Positions 48,701 to 63,300 of a stretch of 64,000 nt of DNA are shown piece by piece; positions within the stretch are counted from its first letter, which is position 1, and each line of letters begins with the position of its first letter. The position numbers and the translations under genes are program-made. The notes beneath the pieces were generated by a model. That model saw only the letters and a program-made list of their open reading frames with translations. It searched no databases and was not told the origin of the DNA. The stretch comes from Todiramphus chloris collaris (Eukaryota > Chordata > Aves > Coraciiformes > Alcedinidae), in the NCBI GenBank assembly GCA_025345505.1, contig JANVCC010000018.1, positions 10,617,178 to 10,681,177 of the forward strand, in the 5' to 3' direction.

Positions 48701-51700
48701 GAAATAAAAAATCTTTTAGAAATTTGGAAACTATATTCTTCAAATAAAAAACAGTGTTCCATTTTGTTAAACAAGAGAGGCTCAGCTCTTCCATGTTCTT
48801 TTAAGGTCAAATGCAGTCACAGAAGAAAATTGATATTTATACCTCATACAATGCAGAATAAGATTCTGTCTCAGACAGATAAGTGTTTGCTATCATCACA
48901 AGTCCTGTAGCCTGTTAAGGAAAGTCAGCATATGTAGGTTTCTTTCATACCTGGAGCTTTTTTATCCTGCTCATTCATTATTTCAGTTTCTGCTGTTGCA
49001 GAAATGGAAGTGTGGTTTTGCTGCTTAAGTGATTATGGAAGGATCAGATAGTGCACATGAAGTTTAAAATATTCAACATATTCAGCCTTTCAAATAATAT
49101 AAACTTCTGTTAGTATGTATTGATTTTACTTTGTGGAAACTTTCATAAGAATATATGAGGGCAATTCATTGCATTTAATGCAATACTTTGATCAATTAAG
49201 TAAAGAGAAATTAAACAGCATTGAACAAAATTCCTAAGGCTCATCTTGTTAAATAAGTGGAAAAGAAGAGGCATCATCTTTTTACAAGGCAGTTACTCTC
49301 TTGGAAACAGGTCCTTAGTTGTCCTTTTTGGGGTTGTAATGTGTACTTGATGGAGTTGGATTTGCAAATTTATTTGTTTGGGTGTATGGTTTGGGTTTTC
49401 GTCGTTTGTTTTCTGTGTGTGTGGTTGTTTTTGGGTTTTTTTGGTGTGTTTTTTGTGTGTGGGGTTTTTTTTTGTGGGTTTTTTTGTTGGTTTTTTTTTT
49501 TTTTTAGGGAAAAAGGGGTGAGAGAAGTAATGATCTTAGTTTCTGGATCCGCTTCTTTCAGCTTCTTACTGAATTTCTGGGCATGGAACAGGGAGGTGGT
49601 TTATTCACTTTTGTGGATATGCAGTTACATGGGAACTTTTTTAGTTAAAATGAAAAGCAATTTGTTTTTACAGGTAGATAACCCTGTGTCTGTTTTAACC
49701 CAAGAGATGAGTAAGCACTTCTTACAGTCTAAAAATGAAGGTGACAAGTACAAGGTAAGAAAAATAATTTGACATTAGACATTAAAATACTGATTTCAAA
49801 TTTTTGGAGGTGGCATTTGGAGGGAAAAAAAAAATCAGAATTCTTAATTTTAATGACCTGTTGTGGATTAATTCAGGTAAGCAGATAAGTATTACACAGC
49901 CACTTGCTTACTCTTCTTCTCTGCTGCCCCCTTATTGGGATGGGGGAAGAGAAAGGAAAGGGTAAAAGCAAGAAAATTTGTAAGTTGAGATAAAAATTAT
50001 TTAAAAAAAATAAAGGAAAAAGCTGGAAGAAGAGAGAAAGAAAGCCAAACAAGAAATTCAAAGACAATCACTCTCCATCTCCCACAGGTAGACTAATGCC
50101 CAGGCAGTTTCCCAATCAAAAGATGACAAAGCTTCCTAAACCCTCTCCTCTCCCTTTTTATTGCTGAGCATAACTGTGCTGGTTTTGGATGGGATAGAGT
50201 TAATTTTCTTTATGGTAGCTACTTCATGGTAGCTACTATGGGGCTTTGTTTTGGATTTGTGCTGGAAACAGCGTTGGTGATACAGGGCTTTTTTCGTTAT
50301 TGCTGAGAAGGACTTCCAGGGGGTCAAGGTCTTTTCTGCTCCTTAGACTACTCCACCAGCAAGTAGGCTGGGGGTGCACAAGAAGCTGGGAGGGGACAGC
50401 CTGGACAGCTGATGCCAGCTGACCAAAGGGATACTTATACCATATGACATCATGCTCAGCATGTAAAGCTGGGGGAAGAAGAAGGAAGGAGGGAGGTTTG
50501 GAGTGGTGGCGTTTGTCTTTCCAAGTAACCTTTACGTGTGAGGAAGCCTGACTTTCCTGGAGATGGCTGAACTGCTTGCCAGTGGCAAGTAGTGAATGAA
50601 TTCCTTCATTTGCTTTGCTTGAGCATCTGGCTTTTGCTTTCCCTATTAAACTGACTTTATCTCAGTCCCTGAGTTCTCTCACTTCAGATTCTCTCTCCCA
50701 TCCCTCCGAAGGGGGAGTGAGCAAGAGGCTGTGCTGGGCTTGGAATATCTCTTTGGTTAGTTGGAGTCATCTGCCTGGGTGTGTCTCCTCCCAACCTGTT
50801 GCACACCTCACCAGTCTTCCTATGGGGAGGGCAGAGTGAGAAACAGAGGAGTCTTTGAAGCTATATGAACACTGTTCAGTGACAACTAAAACATTAGTAT
50901 GTTATCAGCATTGTTTTGGTCACGCATCTAAAACACGGCACATAATAGTTGCTATGAAGAAACTTAACTCCATCCCAGCCAGGCCCAGTACACTATCTGA
51001 TTGTATCAGTGAAACACTTGAAAAAACAATTTATTTAAAGTTTCTTTTCTCTAAAGACATTGTTAAATTTTAAAGAACTATGTGACACTGCTGAGTTAGT
51101 TCATCACTGAGAAATACCCCACCAGCTATTTTACTTTGGGTATAATTCATCAGATTGGGATGAGTGGTCTTTCTATGGTAATTATTTGAAGTTCATTTAG
51201 ACAAAATGCTAAATCTGACATCTGCGTCTTTTTATCCCTCATTAGTTTTTTATGAAGGCAACTCAGCTAGAACAAATGAAAGAAGATTATACATCTATTA
51301 TGAAAGCAAAAAAAAATACATGTATTCAGATAGAACAAGGAGTGGAGGTATGTAACAGTTTAACTACAAACTAGTTAAACTACATAGTTTTGATTTCATT
51401 AGGTCTCAGTGACATGAAATTTTGAAAAAGAAAGAATTCTTGGAAAGATTGATGTGCTTATGATTGAATCTTTTTTTTTTCCCCTTCTCAGCGTCTTCAA
51501 GAACTTAAGCTGCTTTATTGTGAAAAAAAGGAACGGTACAAAAGCATTGCGTTTGTGAACGACATGCGAAATTGTCTTGAAGATTTGAAACATAAAATGG
51601 CATGGGCAGTGGTAAACATCTTGTTAAAATATGTTCACTCATATGAAACTTACGTAAAATTATTCCCAGCCTGCTGTGGACATTGTGACATATGCTAATA

Positions 51701-52793
51701 TATGCTTTTATTTAGGTAGGTGAGATGGAAAAAGAAATACAGCCAATCAAAGAAGGCATCAGAGCTGAAGAAGAAAATACAGAGAAGTTTGTTCAGAAGC
51801 TCCAAGAATGCCAGGTAAGATATGTGTGTTTTAAATCGTTATGTCTCTCTAGTTTTGGCTCTTTGACTCAGAAGTAAAAATAGTATTTAAGCTATGATAG
51901 TCCTTTAGCTCGTAAGCTATCGAAACTCACCATCTTAGTTTTTCACAAGCAGCTAACACTCCTATTTATACACCTTTTTAGTCATCTAAAACTTAGCAGT
52001 AACATTTGCCTTCACATTTCGTTGGGTAATAACGTTAGGACATTTTCCCTGTTCTTTAGTAGGCGTATGTGTGTGTGGTTTTCATGCTGATACTTTTGTT
52101 GCAGGTAAGAGTTACATTATTTTGACTGGAAATTTGAGGTGACTAGCATTTCATATACCAGTGACAGTAATTTCAACTGTTTTATTGTTGAGAGTACGTA
52201 CTTGATGCTTATTTCTGTAACACTGGAGCATCTTTCAGAGATCTGTTATATATGTTTCCTTGGGTGTCACTGCCTGTAGAAAAGGTTAGTGTCTGATTTC
52301 AGGAGACATCTGAAAGCTCAACAGACTCTTTGGTTAGTACTTAAGACTTCCATAGGTAGCAAGAAAGAATAATTTTGCCAAACATTCAGATTCACATACA
52401 AAATACATCTTTTTCAGAGAAACACTAAGCATTGTTATTTTGAACTTTTCAGAATCTTAAAACTCCTCTTCCAAACTTCTTGAGTTGGCACTCTTAATTA
52501 TTTTTTTAAAAAAGAAGTATGTATTTGTTTTACAACTGAGATATTTTTAGTTTGTCTGAACATGTCTGTGTAGTGTTGAAGGAACATTGTCCAGATACTG
52601 GTTTCACTTCTTTCCATGTCATGGTACTTGGTCTTATTGTATTAAGAATCCTGTGGTTGAGTAAACCCTGTGTTAGAAAAAAAGGTTGCTGTTTAATACA
52701 CAGATTTGGTTGTCTCCTGGTTTCCTGAGTATGTTCGTTTGTTCATTTTCACTTTACTGTATCTGTAGTGGCAATGAGTTGCTTTATTTTAAC

Positions 52794-52824
<31 letters not shown>

Positions 52825-52873
52825 TAAATAAGTTAATTTTAACTTTAATAAAAATAAATTGGAAAGAATTTAT

Positions 52874-52911
<38 letters not shown>

Positions 52912-54360
52912 AATGAGACACGTGAGGTGGATTCTTCTGAGAGATACTTCTTCTGTAGCATTAAGAGGTTCTGGAGAAAATTACGCTTCATTACTACTTG
53001 TGTATCATTCTCTTTTTGCACCAAAGGTAAAGGTGAATGAAGCAGAGGAAAAGTACAAAGCAATACAAGAGAAGTTAATAGCAGTAAGTGAAGAGGCGCA
53101 AGCCCTGCATCCTCAGTGTATTTCTTTGAAGGCTGAAGTGCAGGCAGGAAGAAAAGCAGTCAATGAAACTGAGGTAGGCAAAAAGAACTTTCAAAGCTTA
53201 CACAAATTTAAAGCTTTAATCTTGTCTGTGCTGTATCTGTATGTACTTCCCCATCTGTGTCTAGGTTTTCTGAATTCATAGTACAGTTCAAAATAGGTGC
53301 AATTTCTTGCCTGACTGGCAAGTAGTGTCTGTTCGGAGACCATGGGGTTTACATCTTTACACAGGTGTTAAGGAGTGTCAAGCTTAGGTCAAAATAAATA
53401 TTCAGGTTAACCAAGTTATTCTTCCTTTTTCACGTTCTTGAAATTCAAGTTATGTTTGTTTTCATGCAGTTGAGTATTTACTCAAAACTGTAGCTGTTTT
53501 TGAAATTATTTCTTGCTTCTATGTATTAAACTAATGTATCCTATTTATTTCCTATTTCATAGGTTCTTTACAATCGTTTCAAAACTGAGTTAAAACGTCT
53601 GGGAAATGATGATGTACAGCTACGTAAACAAATTGAAGAACTGAAAAACAGGTAAATCCAGATATAGTGATTACTATGTATGTTTATTAAGCTACAGATA
53701 TGCAGGGATTGGGCTTTTCTGCTTAGTGAGAAAATCTGCAGCAAAATGTTTAAACTGTATCAGGGTCCAGTTAAATATTTCTGATCCTGCTTTTTTGCAT
53801 GCCATGATTTTGACTAGAAGGTGATGAGGTAATTAGACAGAAAAAACCCTCTTCTGTTGGTGATAATAATACATTTTCTAGCTTCCATGGTATTGCAACA
53901 CAAATATACCTTAAACTAAATGTAATAGGAATGTAACTGGGGACAGTTGTGTGATTACAAATGGAAAAATGAAAAAAGTATTTATGCTTTGTAGCTCTTG
54001 TAAATGCACAGAATCTTACATATAACATTCTCATGCATAAATATTTTGTATGCAATAAAACAAATTTCATGTCTCTTATAGATCATCAGTGTTGTTTTAA
54101 AATACTGAATCTTTTCTAGTGCTAATCAGGTTTCAGAGCCTGAGAAATCAGAAAGACAAAGGAAAATCACACGCTTGAGGGAACAGTTAAAGGCATTCCA
54201 TAATGAAGAAACGATGATTAGTCAACAGGTGGATCAGTTTCAACAGGCTATATATAAGTGTAAGGAAGAACATACTAGACTTAGGTAAGACACAGATCTT
54301 GAATGTACCTCTTCTCCTACAAGTTATGTACCTGTGCTCCCTGAGGTATTAGGCTTCTGT

Positions 54361-54394
<34 letters not shown>

Positions 54395-57300
54395 TCTGTA
54401 TCTCAGGACTTGCTAAACTCTTGTCTTTGGCACAACATGACTTAATCTAGAAACATTTGGAAAATTAAGATATGGTCATTAAAGGTGAAAGATGTATTAC
54501 TAATTTGAAGTCTATTTGAAGATATAAATCCATACTATTACTTTAATGCCCTTCTTTCTTCCTTCCACCATCAGTCCCTTATTTTATTATCCTATGGGCA
54601 GACTATGATTTAAAGTTGTACATGTTGTTTAATACTGTTACATCCTGATACAACATCACAAGATATATAATAAAAATGAATTGATGCACTTAAGGATAAT
54701 TATTGTATCTATAGTTACCTAAATTTATAGAGACTTTGAAGCAAGTGGTTCAGATACCAATTTAGCCCAGACTTGAGCTTGAAAAACTCTGGCTTTCATT
54801 TGGAAACCTGGCCTTGAACAGTGATTACTAGAGGGGATTACAGTAACGTTGTCATTTATTGTCTTAAGAGATTTGTGAATTCTTACTTATTGCACTTAAT
54901 GTATTAATTTAAATGTCTATAATCAATTATTGTAACCAACAGTTACTTTGTGTTCTGTTGAAGACCTTTGTAGACAACACTGAAATAAAAGCATATTATT
55001 AGAAATAAAATAAATTTATGGTAAATGGTTAGCAGTAAGTCTTGTAAAACTTGCTAATAGTAATTTTTTCTTGCTTTTTTTTTGTCTTGCATTTCTTGAA
55101 ACTATAAAAAATGTTATTGCGTATGTGGAGCTAGCTGTACACTGAAATATTGAGGTCTTGATATACTCTCTTATTAGTACTTGAAAAGTGAGGCTTTCTA
55201 TTTATTTTAATCAAATTAAAGTTTCATAAGCTGTTGGTACTGAAAAAAGTTCTGTTCTCCTAGGAGAGAAGACTGTGATGTGAAACAAGCACTGGATGCC
55301 AAGCAGAGACAACTGAGAGAGCTGAAAGATAGTAAAACAAATACCTTGAAAAGATTTGGACCACATATACCAGCATTTCTTGACGCAGTTGAAACAGCCT
55401 ATAGGCAAGGGCACTTTAAATACAAACCTATTGGACCTTTAGGTAAGAATGACTGCTGAAAAAGACAGATTTCCTCATAGGATTTATTGCATGGCTGCTA
55501 ATGTAAACAGTGATCTTTTAGAAAAAATATTTGTTCTTCAAGGAGCTCCAGATGTATCTTTCATCTGTACTTCCTGGACTAAAGGTTTTATCCTGGTAGG
55601 TTATCTTTTACTTCTGTCCTCTTTATCTCATGAACTAGCTAACATCTACTGTTTTTTCTCATTTTCTAGCACTTTTTGTTAAGGTATTTTATATAGTTAC
55701 AATGGTAAACTTTCAGTGCACCCTTCTGACTCCCCCACACCCCATAAGGATCAGATCAGTGTGCTTCAGCTGCTTGTTCCTTAGTATATAGCACTGTCCA
55801 GCTCTTGGACTTGTTTTGTTCACAGTGTCCAGTGGCTGACTTGTGGGCTTCTCAAACTTGAGTTGTTTTGCATGGAGCAACTCAGACAGAACTAATTGAG
55901 GTTTTCTTGGAAAATTTGGTTTCATTAGTTTTTTGACCAGTTTTGACAGTGACTGCTATTTTCAGCTTGTGAATGGGTTCAGCATGTTCTGGATGTAAGT
56001 GTAAAGACCAAATATTTAAGTACCTGGCATTTACTGCAGGGGAAGAAAGTGCAAATGCATGTACTACTGAAGGCAGGTGATAGAATGGAAATCCTCATGT
56101 TAGGCTAACTTGCAGCATAGTTTCTGTGCCTTCACCCTTAAAGTATTAAATTGTTGATAAGCAACCTTTGCCTTGATATGCTTTTGCTGGCTGCCACATT
56201 ACCTTAATGGAAGTTAGTAGTGACCTGTCAAAGATCTTGTAAGAAAATGTAGGCCTCTGAATACATATAGATGTCTCTATAGGAAGACAAATTACATGTC
56301 TGTGTTCTCAGGGTAGATTATATGTTGTGGACTTCTTTATCCTTTAGTTAACCACTTAATTTATTTTTTTTTTCTTCTTCTAAGGAAGGTTTATTTTAGA
56401 CTTAAAAAAACCCCAATAACACAGCAAAATAAAAAGCTTGAGTGGCAAAAATGCACTACTGGATGTTTTGTTATGAAACATAGCTCCTAAAGCCTTGTCT
56501 TTTATGTTTATTTAGGTGCTTTCATTCATCCAAAAGATGCTGAACTGACCTTGGCTATTGAATCTTGTTTAAAGAGCCTAGTTCAGGCTTTTTGTTGCGA
56601 TAATCATAGTGACGAAAGAACGCTTCAGCTACTGATGTCAAAATACTATCCACGTGGATTTAGACCTCAAATAATTGTAAATAAATTTCAGAATAAAGTT
56701 TACGATGTTAGACAAAGGTAAGTTGCAATTTACAATTATTGCTTAACATTGATGGTTCAAATTATTAGTCGAAAAGAACAATTTTAATATTTTTTTAAAG
56801 AATCTCATACTAGCTCTATGAATGGTGTTTTTTCTTGTTTTCTTCAGAGGAGTTCATCATCCAGAATTCCCAACAGTTCTCACAGCACTGGAAATAGATC
56901 ATGCAATGGTTGCTAATTGTTTGATCGATGCAAGGGGTATAGAAACAATCCTGCTGATCAAAGTAAGGGAATCTAAGCTCTCTATTGGTCTTTAAAGAAA
57001 AGCATTTTCTCTTTGTATGGAGCATATACAATACCTCAGCACCTTCACCCATAGTGTCTGTAATAGACAAAAGTGGTAGAGAAAGATTCTGCCCGCACCA
57101 GCCCCTGAGTAGAGATGAGGACCCTGATGGCTCAGTAGACCCCACTGTGTCAGTTACGAGTTACCAGTGTGTCTGCTACCAGTGAGGCACGGAGTTTTAG
57201 TAAACAGTTAAATCCAGTTGGTTGCCAGTCACCAGTGGAGTTCCCCAGGGCTCAGTTCTGGGGCCAGTCTTTTTCAGCATTTTTATCAATGATCCAGAGG

Positions 57301-60300
57301 GGACTGAGTGCTTTCTCTAAGTTTTCAGACAACACCAGATTGGGTGGGAGTGTTGATCTGTTTGAGGGTAGGAAGGCTCTGCAGGGGGTCTGGACAGGTT
57401 GGATCGATGGTCTGAGGCCAGTGGTACGAGGTTTAACAAGGTCAAGTGCTGGGTCCTGCATTTCAGTCACAACAACCCCAGGCAATGCTACAGGCTTGGG
57501 GAACAGTGTCTGGAAAGCTGCCTGTCAGAAAAGGTCCTGGGCGTGCTGGCCAACACCTGTCTGAATATGAGCCAGAGGTGTGCCTGGATGGCCAAGAAGG
57601 CCAAGGGCATCCTGGGCTGTATCTGAAATCATGTGTCCAACAGGAGAACGGGAGTGATCGTGCCCCTGTACTTGGCACTGGTGAGTTCACATCTTGAGTA
57701 CTGTGTTCAGTTCTGGGCCACTCACCACAAGAAAGACATTGAGTTGCTGGAGTGAGTTCAGAGAAGAACAACCATGCTCATGAAGGGTGTGGAGAACGAG
57801 TCCTATGATGACCATCTGAGGGAACTGGGATTGTTTGAAGAAGAGAAGGGGGAGACCTTATTGCTCTCTACAGCTACCTGAAAGGTTGTTCTAGTGATGT
57901 GGGAGCGGCCTCTTCTCTCAACTGAATAACAGGACAAGAGGCAATGTCCTGAAGTTGCACCGGGGCATGTTTAGATGAGATATTAGGAAGAATTTCTTTA
58001 CTGAAAGAGTAGTCAGGTGCTGGAATGGACTGTCCAGGGAGGTGGTGGAGTCACCCTCCCTGGAGGTGTTCAAAAAATGTATGTGGTTTCTGATCTTATC
58101 TGATTGCTGATTTTCTGTTACTACTGAAGATACTAGCTCCTGCCAATAATGCTACAGGTAAAATGTTCAAAGATAAAACTAAGATGTATATAGATTTATT
58201 TTTTTTTAAAAAAGCAGGGTACCCATAAGCAGCAGAACTAATGCTGCTTTTTAAGTTTTGCTTTCTCCAAAACCACTTGTCCCAGTTTGCCCTCTGACAT
58301 TCCTACTGGGAAAGAGGCACCTTAAACTCTGTCTAGTGCAGGGCTGACTATCAAGTGTGGACGTTACTGAATGAGATACATAACGGCTGAACTTAGACTT
58401 TTCTCATGGCAGAAATGCTGGTTTTGTTCTTCCCTCTCTGCCTGACCTGACCACTGATTCTCATAATGTTAATCTTAGAGCCCTGCCTGAACAATTTCAA
58501 CTGAATCAGAAATTAGTTGAACAAGTATTATATGGAAGATGTTTGGGTTTTTTTACCAGCGTGTTTCCCCAAAATGTAGTTGAACATTGTTTGCTGTACT
58601 TCACAGCTTGCTTTGGAAGATTGTTTCCTGTACGTGTATTCCACTTTTGATAATTAAATATGCCCGTGCATATTTATTAGACCTTTTTATTAGTGGGTTT
58701 TGTTTTTTTCTTCATGGAAAATTATAAGGGACTGATTAGACTACGGAACTTACACTGCAGATAAATTTGTAGTAGAATAAAAAAATAGTCTGCTAAACTA
58801 AATGTGTGTTTTTTGAGAACATAAGTGTCTTATTCAATAAAGAAAAGCAGATTCCTGACATTACAGGGTATTTTTTTCACTTTCCTTCATTACTGTATTT
58901 CTTATTTTTCATTAGGAATTGAAATTTTCTACAACTTCTAGACAAGTTTTAAATTGCTGTCTTTAATTATGGTTGCTTTTCTGTTGGAATGATAAGGCCT
59001 TTGTGTTTTTCAGAGTAGCCATGAAGCTCGTAAAGTAATGCAGATTAATCCACCCCCCAGAAACTGTAGAGAAGCTTTCACTGCTGCTGGTGATCAAGTA
59101 TTTGAAAGACGGTATTACTCTTCTGATTACCTCAGACCCAAGTACCTAAGCCAAGATGTTGAAGGAGAAATAAGGTTAGCATCTTGTAATGTTGTATTTG
59201 TAAAAGGTGCGCTTGTTGACCGTGAGTAGTGGAATTCCGTATTTTCCTATTTGTATGTATGCTACTCTCCAGTCTCTCTATTCTCTTTCTGGAATTTATG
59301 CTTGCTTTCTGAGACTTTGGAAAACCTGTTTATTTCAGTGCTTTTCTGTGATAGGTACAAGCCTGAGTTGTAGTTAGATATTTTTCAGCTTATGGCATGC
59401 TAATCTCACCCAACAAATAAGGATTTGCTGGGCTGAATACTCTAGGAAATCTAGCTACCTTCCTTTTTATTTTACTGCTTGCTGAAAAAAGTGTAGACTC
59501 AAAGCTGTTTATTTAAAAATCTAATACCTGAACAGTGGTATCATAGTTTCCTCCAAAGGAAGCCTGATGATTCAAACCAACTTTCTGTTGGCGCATGTAG
59601 TCCTACCGATTTCAAACTTTGAATTTGTGTTTACTCAGGCTTTTGCCTTTACTCATGATATATATCTCTGACAATTTAACTTCCCCCCCCTACACTGCCC
59701 CCTCCTTTTATTTTTTTTTTCTCCATGTCTTTCAAAATGGTAGTTTAAAAAGCCAAACGTATTTCAAAGTTTGCAAACTTGAAATGTCACCGAGCAAATT
59801 GGTGAGAACAGAATACTGTTATTTTGAGGCTCAGATTGTATTTATTATTGAAATATCTTAATTTTAGTATTAAAAGCTGATAGCATAGACTGAATTAATT
59901 TAAAATTTATTTCTATAAACTCAAAAACTTTAAATACATCTGTTAACTGTACTTTGTTCATGTCAGTATATAATGAACTTCACTCAAAGACTACCTTAAC
60001 TTTCAAAGTGTTACTGGCATTTCATTAGCAATATTGCCATGGCGGAATGATGTGGGCCAGTTAAAAAGGAAAACTGTCTTCCTGTCTGCCCCTGTATTCA
60101 GAACTTAGCCTAAAGCAGTGATGTCTTTATCTCAAATAGTATATGCACTTTATTAAACACTGATTCTGGGATCAGACTTAATCAGTTCATTTCATGCATC
60201 TATAACAAAAGTTGCATTAGACCCTTGTATTAAGATATATTTTTATTTTCTTCTTACTGTAATATTAATAAAGCTTCCCTTTTTTTAGGGGAGTACATTT

Positions 60301-63300
60301 GTCTTTCGTGTATTAAATTTTTGTGTATTTCTCTGTGCGTGTGTAATAAATAATCTGTGAAATATATAGTTTCTCAATATCACTTTGTTTATAAAGTCAC
60401 TTAGAGAAGGAAATTGAAAGCAAAAAGGCACAATTGACAGCATCTCAGCAACGTTTACATTCCATTGAAAATGAGATTAGGCAGAATGAAGATCATCTCT
60501 ATGGTCATCGACGACACCAGAAAGAAATACAGGTAAAATTGTGCACAGTGTTTCGCTTCAGAAACTGGTCTGTCTTCCCCTGTTTCATTTTAACTTCTAC
60601 CCTATTGTTTGAGTGGATGATAGATTATAATGTTGATCCTTTTTTTGTATGCTTTCATCATTTAGGACAAAGCAATAGAGACCACACCAGTCTAAGATAT
60701 GCTGTTGTTCGGTTTTGGTTGTTTTATTTTTCTTTTGTGCTAAATCTCACAAATTTATACTGATTTTTTTTTGACACAAATAGGAAGTTGTTGCAATATT
60801 TGATAAAAATCAATTTTCTCTGCTTTGTTTCTGTTGTCCCTTGCCTCTTCATTCTCAGAATGTTTCTCTTCATGCTGTGCATTTATATTTTTAACTCATT
60901 TTAATATGCTGAAGATTTCAGCTTTTAAGTTTTTTAAATTTTAATTTCTTTATAACCCATTTTACAACTATTAAACTTATTTCTTTGTTTTCCAATACTT
61001 CTATATAAAATACATATTTGTAGTGTCCAATGATGTTACAGTTAGGCAGGGTAAGATAATACATACTATATAAGGTTATATTTGGTAAACTACAAGTAAG
61101 AACCAGCAAAAAACCTGGCATGTGGTCTCAAAAATAAATTGCTGAAGATAAATATTTGAAGGAAAAATAAAATATATTTTACTCAATTGTCATGTTGAAT
61201 GGAAATACTATAATTATGATTTAAAGTGTGTGTGACTTTCAGAATAAATTCCCTTATCAAAAGGGATTCCACAGGTAAGTGGGAAGAGTTCTGTATTTTG
61301 TAGGCACTACTAAAAGACCAAATATTTTGCTTTCTCTGTTGACTTAAATGAACAAATAGGAACTTTTCTCTTTACATAAGCTTAAGAGTATTTGTTTTCT
61401 TTTTCTTCTCAGATAAAAATAAGAACAACAAACGCAGAAATAGCAGATCTTGAAAATATGGAAGAACACCAGTCAGTGGACATCCGTACATTAGTAAGAT
61501 GAGATTACCAAATTATGTCTAATAAGGATATGAAATGTCTTTTGATGTTGGCAGTGTTCTAAGCAAGTACTGTAGAATTTCAACTAGTGTACAAGTTGGA
61601 TAAATAATGAAGAATTTAAAAGTTTACAGAATATCTACAATTATGGCAATGGCATGATGCTATTTGTGGAATTTTTTTTTCCCCCTGTGTTTTATTTTTT
61701 GTTTTGTTTTCTGGGGTTTTTTTTGTTATTGTTGTTTTTAATTCTGCCTTTTTCAAAGCACCTTTTTCAAGCAAGGTGCTGTTGTGAAGGGATACTCCAT
61801 GCAATTTTCTTTCCTCATTCCAGGCATGCAGTGCTCCAAAACTCTGCTTAAAGAGAAGTGGTGCTGTAGGTTTGGAGGTCAGAAGTGACAACATCAAAGC
61901 ATAGTTAACCATAATTAATGTCACAGCACTGCTGCTCTGCCCTGAACCCACAGTTTCTTGCTTTGCTGCAGTTTCACCATGCAGAAGTTTTAAAGCTCAT
62001 GTATCATCCTAGGGAAGCATCATCCTACCATGATGGTTCCTTCCAAGTTCTTATTCTTATCCATGAGTTCATGTGTTCATAGAATGTGCACACAGTAGTT
62101 TAAGAACAGAAAAAAATGTCTGATAACCTATTGCGATTTGTGTGTTGGTGGCCATGAATTTCAGCTGTCACTCTGTAGTAAGCTAATGTGTACATGGCCA
62201 AGATTTAAACTCAGAGTCATACTGATAGATTAATAATAATCCTGATTACAGTTGTTTCAGTTAAGTTCTGTGCCAGATTTCCCACTATTTTATCTGGGAT
62301 CAACGAGAGGCTAAGTTGCCCAATTTCACTTTTTATGTTGGCACAAACTCATACTTTTTTCAGTAGCCTGTCTTTCAGAGTGTGTGCACACGTGTGCATG
62401 GAAGTAAACATTTCAAAATTTACTTAAAGAAAGGGATCAGTACAGATTCTGTGAGCTCTTGTAGGGTTACTCTTTTCCAGATAATCTAGTTCTGTTGGTT
62501 TTAAAAAGAGTCCTTTCTCATCTTGCCGAGATGGAAAAATAAGACTATTACTTTTTTGTAGGAGAATATTTTCCTGTTTAAAAACTTATTTGACACTTAC
62601 TTTTTCAACATAATTTTCAACATTTTTACCATTGCCTTCTGATAATGATCTTAAGCAACTGGTAGACTTATATATTTGCTTTTCTCATTACTTTCTTGGA
62701 TTTTTGTTGGTTTTTCTCTTTGATGCACTTTCTTTTCTCCTCTGCTGCTTTTCTTTCATGTGGTATTTGTCTTTCACTGCTACTTTGTTTTGACAATTGT
62801 TTGATCATGACAAAGAATCTTACCAATACAAGGTTTCATTTACATATTTTTCCCAGGTTTTGGAATATTTGTCTTTTCAAATCAGGAAGTATGTAAGACA
62901 ATAACTCATTAGGAACGGTATAATTTTCTAGGGTACAGTGATGATCCAGTTTCTGTATCCTTTGTATACTGGGTGTATATACTCTGTCACAGATCCAGAG
63001 GGAAGTTCTTTTGTTTAAAAAATTACTGTAGTAAAATATTAGCATGACTAAGTCTTCTCACAGTCCTAGACCCTTTAGTCTTTTTATCACAGCTCCCAAA
63101 TAAAGTCCCCTTAATTTTCAGTCAGGTAGTTAGGAAATTCTGCTTTTTATTTTGCAGTTTGATTTAGTGGTGTCCTACAAGATCTTCAGGGTTTAGTGAC
63201 AACTACATTGAGCTGCTTGTTTTCTTATTAGAGTTACAGAGTATTGCATGTAATCTTGTACCCTGATAGTGATAATCAAATAAAAATCTTGTGCAGTAAT

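Larger units (their letters stand above)
48322..49673 (+). other. SMC6 intron 5
   Basis: Contains a short CR1 end (48383-48442) and a T/G-rich low-complexity stretch (49380-49506). Confidence 0.88.
49755..51245 (+). other. SMC6 intron 6
   Basis: Mostly filled by the nested LTR pair 49859-50992; short AT-rich flanks. Confidence 0.9.

Noticed and set aside
49257..49772. A 171-codon frame ending in real SMC6 residues
   Set aside because: Only the last 27 codons before the donor (49674-49754) are exon 6; the upstream part is G/T-rich intron read as Phe/Trp/Gly-rich sequence.
57169..57771. Overlapping frames on both strands in SMC6 intron 15
   Set aside because: All lie in the CR1 copy.
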